NCBI GenBank assembly: GCA_029259915.1
Contig: JAJDED010000025.1
Coordinates: 1 to 64,000, forward strand
Direction of reading: 5' to 3'
From: Planctomycetota bacterium
GTDB lineage: Bacteria; Planctomycetota; Planctomycetia; Pirellulales; Lacipirellulaceae
DNA length: 64,000 bases
The position numbers were made by a program, and so were the translations under genes. The notes beneath the pieces were generated by a model that saw nothing but the letters and a program-made list of their open reading frames with translations, was not told the DNA's origin and searched no databases. Every line of letters starts with the position of its first letter. The stretch's first letter is position 1. Positions 1-9,800 of this stretch are shown piece after piece.

Positions 1-669
1 AAACAAATCGCGGCTTTGCAACACCTGGGCGGCCACGATGTATTCGCTCCAGGCGGTCATGAAACTAAACAGGGCCGTGATTACCAGCCCCGGCGCTGCA
101 ATCGGCAAGATCACGCGCACAAACGCGCTGAGTTGGCCACAACCGTCGATACGTGCCGCCTCTTCGAGCGAAGGAGGAATCGTATCGTAAAAACCTTTCA
201 TTTGCCAAATACAAAAAGGCAGGGCGGTCGACACATAAAACACCAATAAACCCAGGAACGTATCCACGAGATGCAACTTCGCGATCAGAATATACAACGG
301 CAGCAGCAGCATTGTTGCCGGGAACATTTGCGTGGTGAGAATCGCCAGCAGCGTTGCTTGCCGACCGACAAATTTGAACCGGCTCAGGGCGTACCCGCCA
401 ATCGATGCCAGTACCACGCCGGTAATCGTAACCAGGGCAGAGACCAACAGCGAATTGCCAAGCCAACGCAAAAACGGCTGTTCGGAAAAGAGTTGGACGT
501 ACGTATCGAACGTCCAGCCGTCGGGAATAATCGACAAATCGGTCGACTGCAATTGGTTCCCTGGTCGTAGCGAAATCGACACCACGGTCAGCACCGGGTA
601 GATGCTTATCGCCGCGAAGAGCAATAACACCGTGTGACGCAACAGAGAAATAATTCGTGGTTCGGTCAT
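1..669 (-). CDS. MalG-like sugar ABC transporter permease (3' end outside window)
   Basis: Inner-membrane permease of a carbohydrate uptake (CUT1) ABC transporter. The reading frame from ATG at 669 stays open to base 1, so about 223 residues are visible and the C-terminus is missing. It begins MTEPRIISLLRH, followed by a hydrophobic segment and several more membrane spans. The cytoplasmic EAA loop that docks the ATPase is visible as LEEAARIDGCGQ followed by VILPIAAPG. It lies 92 bp downstream of the binding-protein/MalF fusion on the same strand, so it completes the transporter's membrane half. No ATP-binding subunit is seen in the window. Family assignment is firm; maltodextrin as substrate is inferred from the neighbouring amylase. 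Confidence 0.9.
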   Translation of the reverse strand, partial: MTEPRIISLLRHTVLLLFAAISIYPVLTVVSISLRPGNQLQSTDLSIIPDGWTFDTYVQLFSEQPFLRWLGNSLLVSALVTITGVVLASIGGYALSRFKFVGRQATLLAILTTQMFPATMLLLPLYILIAKLHLVDTFLGLLVFYVSTALPFCIWQMKGFYDTIPPSLEEAARIDGCGQLSAFVRVILPIAAPGLVITALFSFMTAWSEYIVAAQVLQSRDLF

Positions 670-761
670 TGAATTGAGCGGGGGTCAGAGGTCGGAGGTC
701 AGAGAGAATGGCTACCATCAGTCATTTTCTTGGCGTCCTTGGCGATCTTGGCGGTTCTTTC
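670..761. repeat. Short repetitive intergenic segment between the permease genes
   Basis: This 92-bp gap carries two low-complexity runs. One is a GGTCAGAG/GGTCGGAGG iteration near 671-703. The other is a stretch built from CTTGGCG units near 729-757. Both look like non-coding repeats. The gap could contain an attenuation or processing site between the two permease genes, but no strong hairpin followed by a T-tract was found. Confidence 0.4.
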
Positions 762-3077
762 CTAGGCATATACATTTTCTGTTGCCCGGGTGCGGTGGAG
801 CGAAAGTAGACAGCCAAACAATAACAGTGCGAATATCACCAGCGACAACGCCGCTCCGTATCCATAACGATAAAGATTAAAAACCGCCTTATAGACGTAC
901 GACACCAGGATATGTGTTTGGTCGGCCGGTTCGCCGCCGTTGGAGACGAGCCAAACTACGTTTAGATTGTTAAACGTCCAAATGGCTCCCAAGGTGACTG
1001 CCGGCGCAAGCACCGGTTTGAGCAGCGGAAGGGTCACGTTACAAAACTGTTGCCAGCGAGTCGCGCCGTCGATGCGTGCGGCCTCGTACAACTCGCCGGG
1101 GATACCCTGCAATCCCCCCAAGGCAATGACCATCATAAACGGGTAGCCCAACCACACGTTGGCAACAATACATGCCGCGAATGCGGGGCCCGCTTCGCCA
1201 AGCCAGTTGACCGGCGCAAAGCCAAGCCACTTGCTCGCGATTAGATTGACCGCGCCATAGTCGAAATGAAACATGCTCCGCCACGTGAGCGCTGTGATGT
1301 ACGCCGGCACTGCCCATGGAATGATCAAGAGGATTCTGTAAATCGCCTTGCCGCGGATGGGGCCGTTGATGGCCACGGCCAACATCACGCCAATCGACAC
1401 GTGAAACAACACGTTCACCACCGTCCACAGCAGTGTGAGCAACAACACGCCGTAGAATTTATCTTCGGTAAGCACCTCGGCAAAGTTCTGCCAACCCACG
1501 ACCTGCCAATCTTGGAACTTCGTGAGTGACATATTCGAGAGCGACAACAGCACATTGTAAAAGAAGGGAAAAGCAACCGTGAGAAAAATCACTAACAGAG
1601 CCGGGGCAACCATCAGATAGGCAAAAGGTTGTCGCCGAACATCGGGTAAAAAGGCCAACAGGCTCTCGCGCTGCCAAATCAACAATCCGCCGCAGAACAC
1701 GATACCGGCCAGTTGCCAAACCCAGGCGTGTGGCGAGGCAATGCTCTCGCGATTCATCAGCGCGATCGACTTATTGGCCGTCTCCTGCATCTTGCTAGCC
1801 GCCTGTTGCGCGGTGACGCTGCCCGCTAGCAATAGTTGATACGGCGGGCGCATCGCGTCCCACACAGCACGCAATTCCGTATCACACGGCATCAATCGGC
1901 CGTTGTCCAATTGCTGTTTCGACGCTCGCAAAGTCGCATCCTCGGCAATCAGCGGATCGTCGTACAGGCTTGTCAGCGACGGGAGAATCCTTCCCTCGTG
2001 CAAGAAAAATTGTTGCGTTTCAGCACTGGTCATGAACCGCACAAATTGCATCGCCGCTTTCACCGAACCTTCGTCCGCAAATGCGTTGAGCGAATATCCC
2101 TTGGGCGAAACCATGGGGCCCATGGGGATACCCGTCGCACTCACCACCGGGAGCGGTGCGACGGCTGCGTCGATTCCCTCGGTTTCCAAATAATCGGCCC
2201 AACTCCAATCGCCATTGATAATCATGGCGGCTTTGCCGCTCTTGAAGAGCGAATCGGCTGTTTCGTAGTCGCAGTTGCGGGGCACAATTTTGTGACGATC
2301 GCGCAGCGAGAGAATAAACTCGTAGGCGGTAGCGCTCTCGGGCGTGTCGAGCGCAGGCACCGGTTTCCCAGAATCGTCGAACACCCAGGCTCCGTAGCCG
2401 GTGAGGAAAGGAACCGCGAAGAACGGCTCGACATAGTTCCACACAAGCCCATATCGCTCGATGCGGCCATCCCCGTCGGCATCAACCGTGTTCTGCTTAC
2501 CCAACGCGATCAGTTCGTCGGTGGTGGTCGGCGGTTTGCTGATAAATTTTCGGTTGTAAACCAAAGCCAGATGATTGCCGAAGCGATCGGGAATCTGCAC
2601 CAGCGCCCGGCTGACGGATACTTCTCCCTTGTTTGAGAGATAGGTCAACGCACCATTGCGAAAATTTTTGGCTTCATCCTCCGACATCCATGGGCTCATG
2701 TCCTGGACAATCCCCATCGTATGAAAGGGCCCAAGCACGTCGGACGGGCCGTGAATCAGTTCCGGCCCAATGCCTGCCAAAGCGGCGGCTTGAAAACCGC
2801 TCCGTAATTCCTCAGTCTCTTTATAAAGCGATCGCACATGAATCTCCGGGTGCGCAGATTCAAACGCATCGATTCTTTCTTGCAGCAGCGCGCGGTCGCG
2901 CGGCACCAATTGATGCCAGAGAGTGATCGTTGTGATCGTTTTTTGACTTTCGGCTTCGTGACACCCACTCAAGCAAGTAAAGAAGCAGGCTAGGAGAATG
3001 CCGAAAATACGAAGAACTAATGCGTGATTCCTGGCGAAAAGCTTACGCGTGTGCGTGTCCTGAAAGGCGAATGCCAT
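762..3077 (-). CDS. Fused solute-binding protein and MalF-like permease of sugar ABC transporter
   Basis: A single 771-residue frame combines two normally separate subunits. Residues 1-39 are a lipoprotein-type signal with lipobox LSGC. Residues about 45-450 are a family 1 extracellular solute-binding protein (ITLWHQLVP near the start). From about residue 465 a MalF/UgpA-type permease follows, with several membrane spans and the EAA loop YEAARIDGATRW near residue 680. The binding protein would thus be tethered directly to the permease in the inner membrane. It starts 9 bp after the GH13 gene stop and precedes the MalG-like gene, forming a three-gene operon. No frameshift or intervening stop is visible. 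Substrate is inferred to be maltodextrin. Confidence 0.9.
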   Translation of the reverse strand: MAFAFQDTHTRKLFARNHALVLRIFGILLACFFTCLSGCHEAESQKTITTITLWHQLVPRDRALLQERIDAFESAHPEIHVRSLYKETEELRSGFQAAALAGIGPELIHGPSDVLGPFHTMGIVQDMSPWMSEDEAKNFRNGALTYLSNKGEVSVSRALVQIPDRFGNHLALVYNRKFISKPPTTTDELIALGKQNTVDADGDGRIERYGLVWNYVEPFFAVPFLTGYGAWVFDDSGKPVPALDTPESATAYEFILSLRDRHKIVPRNCDYETADSLFKSGKAAMIINGDWSWADYLETEGIDAAVAPLPVVSATGIPMGPMVSPKGYSLNAFADEGSVKAAMQFVRFMTSAETQQFFLHEGRILPSLTSLYDDPLIAEDATLRASKQQLDNGRLMPCDTELRAVWDAMRPPYQLLLAGSVTAQQAASKMQETANKSIALMNRESIASPHAWVWQLAGIVFCGGLLIWQRESLLAFLPDVRRQPFAYLMVAPALLVIFLTVAFPFFYNVLLSLSNMSLTKFQDWQVVGWQNFAEVLTEDKFYGVLLLTLLWTVVNVLFHVSIGVMLAVAINGPIRGKAIYRILLIIPWAVPAYITALTWRSMFHFDYGAVNLIASKWLGFAPVNWLGEAGPAFAACIVANVWLGYPFMMVIALGGLQGIPGELYEAARIDGATRWQQFCNVTLPLLKPVLAPAVTLGAIWTFNNLNVVWLVSNGGEPADQTHILVSYVYKAVFNLYRYGYGAALSLVIFALLLFGCLLSLHRTRATENVYA

Positions 3078-3086
3078 GGTCGAGCG

Positions 3087-5087
3087 CTACTCCTCCCAGG
3101 GCTGCTCAGCCAACACAGCGCCATCGAAGGCAGGAATCGTCACCACTACCTGGGTTCCATCCTGCTCAATTTCTATTTCCTTAAAGCGGCCAGAAGCACT
3201 AAAAACTTCCGCGTAGGAATGTCCTTTTCTGCAGGAAGTCAGCCACCGGTATGGCGTATCGCCCCGGTTGATGGCCACGAGCATACAGTCCTCGCCGATA
3301 CTACGGCGAAAAGCAATAAACTGTGCCAGATCGTCCGCCATCAGAACCTCGAACTTTCCTCGACGGAGAATTTTGTTTTCGGAGCGAAGCCTGGTCGCGC
3401 CGGCATAAAAACTAAATAGTTCCTGATCGAAACTGACCGGATCCTCGGGCCGGTTGCGGCCAAGCGGGTCGGTTGTCTGATCTTGGTATTCCAGGTCGTC
3501 CCAAACCATCGGCTGACGGTTGCAAGGATCGTCGGCGCCCCACATTCCTGCCTCGGTCCCATAATAAATCATCGGGGGGCCCACATAAGTCATCTGCATC
3601 AGCGCAACGAGTCGTTGGATTCTTCGATCGGACTTCGTCGGTGCCGAAATTGCGTACTCCGGGCTATAACGGGGCGAGACTACCTCCGAAACGTCGTAAT
3701 CAAAACGCTCCGGCTGGAAATAGACTCTCCGGGGCGAATTGGCAATCATCGATGCCACACGATCGGTATCGTGCGAATCGACAAGGTTTTGCATAGCAAA
3801 TCGCATGGACGGGGGATATTCGTCGAGTCGGTCTTGTAAATACAAGCCAAAGTCGTGTGCGGTAAGCTTTCCGTCGATCAGAAATCCTTTGACGAGATAC
3901 GCAAAGCCATGGTAGTTCATCGTGGCGGAAAAACGGCCCCCGATCAGATGTTCGCGTGCATTGCCCCAGAACTCACCCACCGTATAAGCCTGGGGGTTCA
4001 GCTCGCGAACCAGCGTGTTCCAATCGAGCCAGAATCCATTTGGCACCTCGTTCGCCACATCCAAGCGCCAACCGTCGATGCCGTCCGACGGATCGCCATC
4101 GCCGTTCGGGTCCATCCAGCGACGCGTGATGTCAAACACATATTGCCTCGGCCCCGGGTGCAAGTCTTGCTGAGACTCGTTGTCGGCAAACTCAGGTAAC
4201 GACTCGAATCCCCACCAACTTTTGTAGCGAAATTCGTTTTGAGGCGTCGCCGGATCGTCGAAGTGCTGAACGATGTACCAATCTTGATACGCCGATTCTT
4301 TTTGTTTCGCGCGTAGGTCGGAAAAAGCAAAAAAATCTCGGCCCGTGTGGTTGAACACGCCGTCGATAATCACATGCATGCCGCGCTCGTGTAATTGGCG
4401 AATCAGTTCCAAGAACAGTTTGTCCGCGGCAGTCCATTGCCAGGTTTTCGGATCGCTAGTCTCGCTGGCAATCAACTTCAAATCGCCCACCGGGTCTGGG
4501 CCAAAATAGGGATCAATGTGATGCATCGATGCAGCGTCGTACTTGTGCATCGACCTGCCATAGAACACGGGGTTGAAATAAATCGCGTTGACTCCGAGAT
4601 TTTTCAGGTAATCGATTTTTTCGATCACTCCCTGAAGATCCCCGCCATAGCGGCGTTGGAAAACGCCATGCTCGTAGAAATTGTCGCTGCGCACTTTTTC
4701 CCAATCTGCGCGCGCATACCAATCACCGGTCCAAGACGAGGGTTTCCAGGATTCCGGCACGCTTGGCGGATCTTCCAGCGATGCGCGAATCGGGTCGTTC
4801 GTGCGATCGCCGTTACGAAATCGCTCGGGGAAAATCTGATAGAATACCGCATCCGCCACCCAATCGGGGACAAAGCGCGCCATGAGCTCCTCGTCTGGAG
4901 AGGGCGGCTGGGGTGGCTCTTTGGCTGGCTCGGCCGCGGGTAGGGCCGCTGGGGTTGCGGTAACTGCAGCCACATCTTCCGATGCAACCTCGTCTGCACG
5001 TTGGCAGCCAGTCGACAACAGCAAAACGAGTGCGAAGCATCGTAGCAACGGACTATCGAGGTAACAGGTCTGCTGATGAGTTCCCAT
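3087..5087 (-). CDS. GH13 alpha-amylase family lipoprotein (neopullulanase/cyclomaltodextrinase-like)
   Basis: Glycoside hydrolase family 13 enzyme of 666 residues for alpha-1,4-glucan breakdown. A lipobox (LSTGC, Cys28) predicts membrane anchoring on the periplasmic side. The four conserved GH13 regions are all present: DGVFNH (242-247), GWRLDVANE with nucleophile Asp343, GEFWG with acid/base Glu372, and DSHDTDR with His439-Asp440. The catalytic barrel starts near residue 75 (VFYQIFPERF). It is the first gene of the operon with the fused MalE-MalF transporter 9 bp downstream, so products are probably imported at once. Catalytic residues are intact; the exact subfamily is not certain. Confidence 0.93.
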   Translation of the reverse strand: MGTHQQTCYLDSPLLRCFALVLLLSTGCQRADEVASEDVAAVTATPAALPAAEPAKEPPQPPSPDEELMARFVPDWVADAVFYQIFPERFRNGDRTNDPIRASLEDPPSVPESWKPSSWTGDWYARADWEKVRSDNFYEHGVFQRRYGGDLQGVIEKIDYLKNLGVNAIYFNPVFYGRSMHKYDAASMHHIDPYFGPDPVGDLKLIASETSDPKTWQWTAADKLFLELIRQLHERGMHVIIDGVFNHTGRDFFAFSDLRAKQKESAYQDWYIVQHFDDPATPQNEFRYKSWWGFESLPEFADNESQQDLHPGPRQYVFDITRRWMDPNGDGDPSDGIDGWRLDVANEVPNGFWLDWNTLVRELNPQAYTVGEFWGNAREHLIGGRFSATMNYHGFAYLVKGFLIDGKLTAHDFGLYLQDRLDEYPPSMRFAMQNLVDSHDTDRVASMIANSPRRVYFQPERFDYDVSEVVSPRYSPEYAISAPTKSDRRIQRLVALMQMTYVGPPMIYYGTEAGMWGADDPCNRQPMVWDDLEYQDQTTDPLGRNRPEDPVSFDQELFSFYAGATRLRSENKILRRGKFEVLMADDLAQFIAFRRSIGEDCMLVAINRGDTPYRWLTSCRKGHSYAEVFSASGRFKEIEIEQDGTQVVVTIPAFDGAVLAEQPWEE

Positions 5088-5156
5088 ACTGTGTGCAACT
5101 TCTCCTGCTATCCGTGCCCAAATGGCGAGAGAACCGTTAATATTTGTAGAAAAATC

Positions 5157-5191
5157 GGCTGGCCGCGACTGCCAATCAATCGCGGCCAGCC
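5157..5191 (-). terminator. Rho-independent terminator after the 5212 PEP-CTERM gene
   Basis: A perfect 12-bp inverted repeat (GGCTGGCCGCGA and its complement) with an 11-nt loop sits just after the stop of the minus-strand gene ending at 5212. On the minus strand the stem is followed by GATTTTTCT. It separates that gene from the GH13 operon starting at 5087. Confidence 0.85.
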
Positions 5192-5211
5192 AAGCAAATT
5201 CAAAGAAACAA

Positions 5212-6741
5212 TCAGACGCGACGACGCATCATCAGCCCGCACAAGCCGAAGCCAATCAAAACGATCGAAGCTGGCTCAGGCACAGCCCCTAACGCTGGGA
5301 CACTTGGCACAGTGAGCGTGACAAACTGATCGCCAGCGATCAGGCTCAAATCGACACCCGAAAAATCGCCCGTGAAACCACCCAGACCATCGCCACCCAA
5401 GTTTCCACCCAAGATTCCAACGCCGGCATACTGGTTCGACGAAAAATCGTGACCCGCACCATTCACAAACGCGGTAAGCTTGATATCGCTAAGCGAAGCC
5501 GGGTTACCAATCTGAGCCAGTGGAATCGAAAACTCGACACCCGTGGTCACGTTTTCTGGATCGCCAGTTTCCGTGAAGACCGGTCCGCCGCTGCCGTTCA
5601 CACCAGCGTTGTTGCTGTTGTCGAAGCCCAGTTCGATGTCGACAACCGAATTATCAAATTTGCGATGGTTACTAGGGTTGCCCAAGCCGACCTCGGCTGG
5701 TGCAACGTCCAACACGAATCCTAATTCGGCCGCAACACAACCAGCACCACTATCGTCCGTGCATCCACCGGCACCCAAAGCATAGGTGCGATCGATCAAC
5801 TTGCCCTGCGCCAAACCCGGCAAAGCAGGGCCAATCAATGTGGTCGTAGAAACCGTTCCGCCATTGATTGGAACGAACGCGAAATCGGCTAAGGTCGGAT
5901 CAGTGCCGTACTGGCCTTGCCAAACCGCGAGATCGGCAGCATCCACGACAAGGTCGCCATTGGCATCGCCATCCAGCTTGGACGCCAGGGTGGTGATCCC
6001 GTCGAAATTTCCATGTCCACGTTGCCAAACAAGAAAATCGCCTCCACCGACATCGCCGTCTTCATTAAAGTCGGCCGCAAGCGGAGATCGCAAAACATTA
6101 GGAGCACCTTGCGGGGCCAATTGGATGCCAGCAGCTACCACTGGTCCAGCCGTTCCCTGAGTGAGATCCGCGTAATGCGCACTCATTGCCCAAAAATTTG
6201 AGTTATTGGGGGCAACACCGACATTCTCACCACCGTGGGTGAAAATCATCGCGTAGTCGGCGGAAAAATTGGTATCGAATGCCAACCCGTCCATCCGTTG
6301 CAGAGCACCTTCGTTATCGGTGTTCGTACCATCGGGAGGTGCGAACCCACCGCAGCAAAATGCGTCGAGCCCGAACGGTACATTATTATCCAATGGTGTA
6401 AAGACATCGCCATTGATCTTGTTCACACCACCCGCTACCGAATCGATAAAGATTTGCAGCTTGTTAAAATTGTTTTCCAGATTGCCGGCAACCGTTACGT
6501 AAAGCCTACCGCCTTCGATCTTGCCGAACACCTGGTCGATTTCCGAACCACCGCCAGAAGCAATCAAATCGGGCAACGTCGCGTTGCCGAAATGGGTGTC
6601 GGTGTTTTGCGTCGACAGTAAAGTGTACCCATCGGCCACACTGGCGTTTCCGTCCATGGTTGGCACAGCCACGGCTTGCTGACCAGCAGCCAACGCCACT
6701 ACTGCGGTACTCAGTAAAAAATATTTCCACGATTTCATCAT
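5212..6741 (-). CDS. PEP-CTERM exported protein with internal dockerin-like repeats
   Basis: Secreted protein of about 509 residues. The start is the MMKSWKYF pair (ATG at 6741 or 6738) behind GGGAGG; an upstream extension of the frame to 6984 would overlap the amylase gene and has no signal sequence. A signal peptide is followed by a beta-rich exported domain, then two calcium-loop segments resembling dockerin type I (DFNEDGDVGGGDFLVWQRG and DANGDLVVDAADLAVWQ). The C-terminus VPEPASIVLIGFGLCGL then RRR is a PEP-CTERM sorting signal recognised by exosortase. The N-terminal domain resembles that of the PEP-CTERM protein at 12794-13672. Location between two amylase genes suggests a role in polysaccharide handling, but its function is unknown. 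Confidence 0.85.
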   Translation of the reverse strand: MMKSWKYFLLSTAVVALAAGQQAVAVPTMDGNASVADGYTLLSTQNTDTHFGNATLPDLIASGGGSEIDQVFGKIEGGRLYVTVAGNLENNFNKLQIFIDSVAGGVNKINGDVFTPLDNNVPFGLDAFCCGGFAPPDGTNTDNEGALQRMDGLAFDTNFSADYAMIFTHGGENVGVAPNNSNFWAMSAHYADLTQGTAGPVVAAGIQLAPQGAPNVLRSPLAADFNEDGDVGGGDFLVWQRGHGNFDGITTLASKLDGDANGDLVVDAADLAVWQGQYGTDPTLADFAFVPINGGTVSTTTLIGPALPGLAQGKLIDRTYALGAGGCTDDSGAGCVAAELGFVLDVAPAEVGLGNPSNHRKFDNSVVDIELGFDNSNNAGVNGSGGPVFTETGDPENVTTGVEFSIPLAQIGNPASLSDIKLTAFVNGAGHDFSSNQYAGVGILGGNLGGDGLGGFTGDFSGVDLSLIAGDQFVTLTVPSVPALGAVPEPASIVLIGFGLCGLMMRRRV

Positions 6742-6800
6742 CAATCCTCCCTCAAGGAAAACCGAGGGTGGCCGCCACGTTGGCATCCCACCCAAAAAAA

Positions 6801-9800
6801 TTAAATTGGCCCCAAACACAAATTTCCTTTTGACGTCGTGCGCCGCATGCGAAGTCCGTAACCCCGCATGCCAAGCAAGACACCAAACAATCCAAGCGCC
6901 AGCGAATGCGGTTCTGGTACAACCGTTGTCGCCTCTGCTTGCGCCGCTAAAGTTAATCCCTGCGATCCATACACAGACTGCCAAACGGCCAGGTCCGTAG
7001 CGTTGACATTTCCATCAAGATTCGCATCGCCTTGGTGGAAAAGCGCGCCGCCGGTACCCAATCCCAACTGCCAAACGAGCATGTCCGCCCCGTCGACATC
7101 ACCATCCAAATCGAAATCACCGTTTTCGGTTCGGAAAATGTCGGTTATCAACGTCTGCACATCATTGAGATCCACAACACCGTCGACATTCAAATCTTCC
7201 AGCCAGCCGGTGCCACCGAACGCGGCGTGCAGTGCAGCGATGTCGTCGCCGTTGGTCATGCCGTCTTGGTTCACGTCGCCGCGGCGCAACAAAAGGCTGC
7301 CGTACTCATCGAGGATCGTTTGGTTGGCTCCGGAGGTAACCAATTGAGGTCCCAAAGCAAACAGGTCGAGGTTGTCGACATCGCCATCCCCGTCGAGGTC
7401 GGCCGCGGCGTTGAAATCTACGTTCTGGCTGAAAAGCACGTCTTCAAACGAGTTGTTTGCCAAACCGGAGAGATCCGCAATTTCGAAGATGTTGTCCGCA
7501 TCCAAGTCGCCAAAGCCGGCACCAACGCCCGTAGAAGTAAACAAACCAGGAAAACGCTGGACGTTGATGCCGTTTGTGCCGTCGAAGCTCGGTTCGAATG
7601 TGACAACCGTCGCCACGTGGTTGCCGGTGGTGACGCCCGTGAATCCAAAGACCCACGAATCGGAGTCATACTGCCCCGCGTCTTGCGCTCCACCGAGTGC
7701 AAGTGCAATTACCTGTGAATCGGTAAGTCCCTCGGGCAAATCGAGAAAGATGTGCATGTTGTCGGCCGTCTGGTCGGTCGATTGCACGATCAAATCGCGA
7801 TCGTCCAAGACGGTTGGACTCGACGCAAACGGATCAAAGCTCACAAAAGCCGCCTCGGGGGGCAAGCGATCGATGTACACGGCCTGTTTGAATTCCGAAT
7901 ATACCGCAGGCCCGCCGTCGCCGCCGGTGGACAGGTCGCGATGGCGAAATGCACGCGTCGTGATGTAATGCCGTCCCTCGCTCAGTTGCGTGGCATCGAT
8001 CGTTTGCGTATACGTTCCCGTACCCGTGCCGATATTCACCCCGGCACCGTTATCGATGTACCCCGGCACGCGTGTATCGGTGAAATCTTCAAAAGCGTAA
8101 GCCACGCTGCCAGGCGTGGCGTTGTCGATGCCCGCCACGTTGTTCAAATCCATTCCCTCGTCAATTCGCAGCAAAGCCGTATCGCCGTCGGCATCGAAAT
8201 CACGCACCGGCAACATGGTGTCGGGATCAGTGAGTGAAATGGGAGTCGTGTTCAGCGATACGTCAAAAGTGTCGGTGCGAATGACTTCAATATCACCCAG
8301 ACGCGCTGTGCCATTGGTCGCGGCAGTAGGCGTCGCGCCGGCAAGTGTCATCGCGACATTCGTCACACTCATAGTTCCCTGCGGATTGGCCAACCCATAG
8401 ATCACATATCCGCGACGATGCGTCCCGTTGCCGGGGATGCTGACATCAATCTGCCCCGAGGCATCGACTTTCACAGTTTCCGGAATCAGCCCGCTCGGAT
8501 CGACTAACGGATCGGCAGCGTTGCCGGTCAGTTCTACAAGAATCGTATTGGGGGCAAAGTCGGTTTGCACGCCGTTGCGAGTTTCGATAGCAGAATCGTT
8601 GCGACTACTGAGCGCAACGACTGCTGTGTTGGAACGCTCGTAGACATAAATATTCGAGAAGCCGCTCGGGTTGAATGCGTCGTCGATCCACCGTTCGCGG
8701 AAATCGCCGCGACCGTGGGTGTTGCGGATGTTCACCAGTGTGGGAACCGCCTCACCATGAAACCCACCCAACGCATCATCTTTGCCATCATTTGGGAACG
8801 AACGTCCCGTGCCGAATTCCTCGGCGTTGAGATACACCAATGCCTGCCCAGGCATCATCAGCGTGTAGGCATAGGCAACATTTTTCAGAAAGGGAAATCC
8901 GCCTGCTAGGTTGTCGTGACTATCGACAAACGATACCCCCTGGCTGCCGTTATGAAACCCATCGTCCTGCAAGTCCTGGCTTGCATTACGGATGCCATGC
9001 CAGTTGTTGGAAGCGGTAGCCCCGGTAAGGTTCGAGCGCAAGCCGAAAAAGAGCGGAAAATCGAGTACGTCGCGGTTGCCCTGCACGGTAAAATCGGCCG
9101 GGTCGATTGCAGCCGGGTTGGGCAATCCTTGGTTGATGAAGGTTTGCAAAAATCCCTTGTTGCCATCCAACACTTCGCCAAAGGAATAAATCGGCTTGAT
9201 CGAGCCGTCGTGATTCGTTTGATTGCTGGCTCGGAACACAGCCTGATCAAGCATTGTGAGCGTGCTTGTCGGAAAGTGCTTCTCCGCATCCAAACGAAAA
9301 CCGTCGACGCCAACCACCTGCACCATCCACTGCGCGTTTCGCATCAACAGTTGCTCTGCTGTTTCAATCGTGGCATCACCAGCCAAAGGGTTATTGAGGT
9401 TGAAGTCGTGGCGTGTGATTAAAAACTGCCCAGGCCCCGGATCGACGTCGAGCTGGACGCCTCCCAACCCTTGATCCTGATAAAATCGCGCGTTGTTCGG
9501 GTCGGGAACATTCGCCAAGCGGCCAAACGCGGCAGTCGTGCCCGCAGGGATGTTGTTCGGATTGCCTACCGCAACGGGATGACGAATAAACTGGTGCGTC
9601 TTTTCCTGGGCGATATCGACCAAACCTGCCAGACGACCATTCAAATCGCCCCCTTCGAACGCCCCGTGAAAGTCGCCATCGACGTCGGTCGGCAAAGTGA
9701 TCGCAAAACCTGGATAGCCGCCCGACTCGGCAAACGTCACGTCGTCGGCGGTACTGGGGGTTCCCTGGGTGTCAACCGTTCCCAGATCGCTAAATCCGTT

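Noticed and set aside
65-718. Minus-strand open frame of 217 codons at the left edge
   Set aside because: It lies in another frame over the MalG-like gene, which shows the EAA motif and membrane spans; the former does not resemble a protein.
6742-6984. N-terminal extension of the PEP-CTERM frame
   Set aside because: The extension overlaps the amylase 3' end and has no signal peptide, while MMKSWKYF behind GGGAGG gives a proper one.
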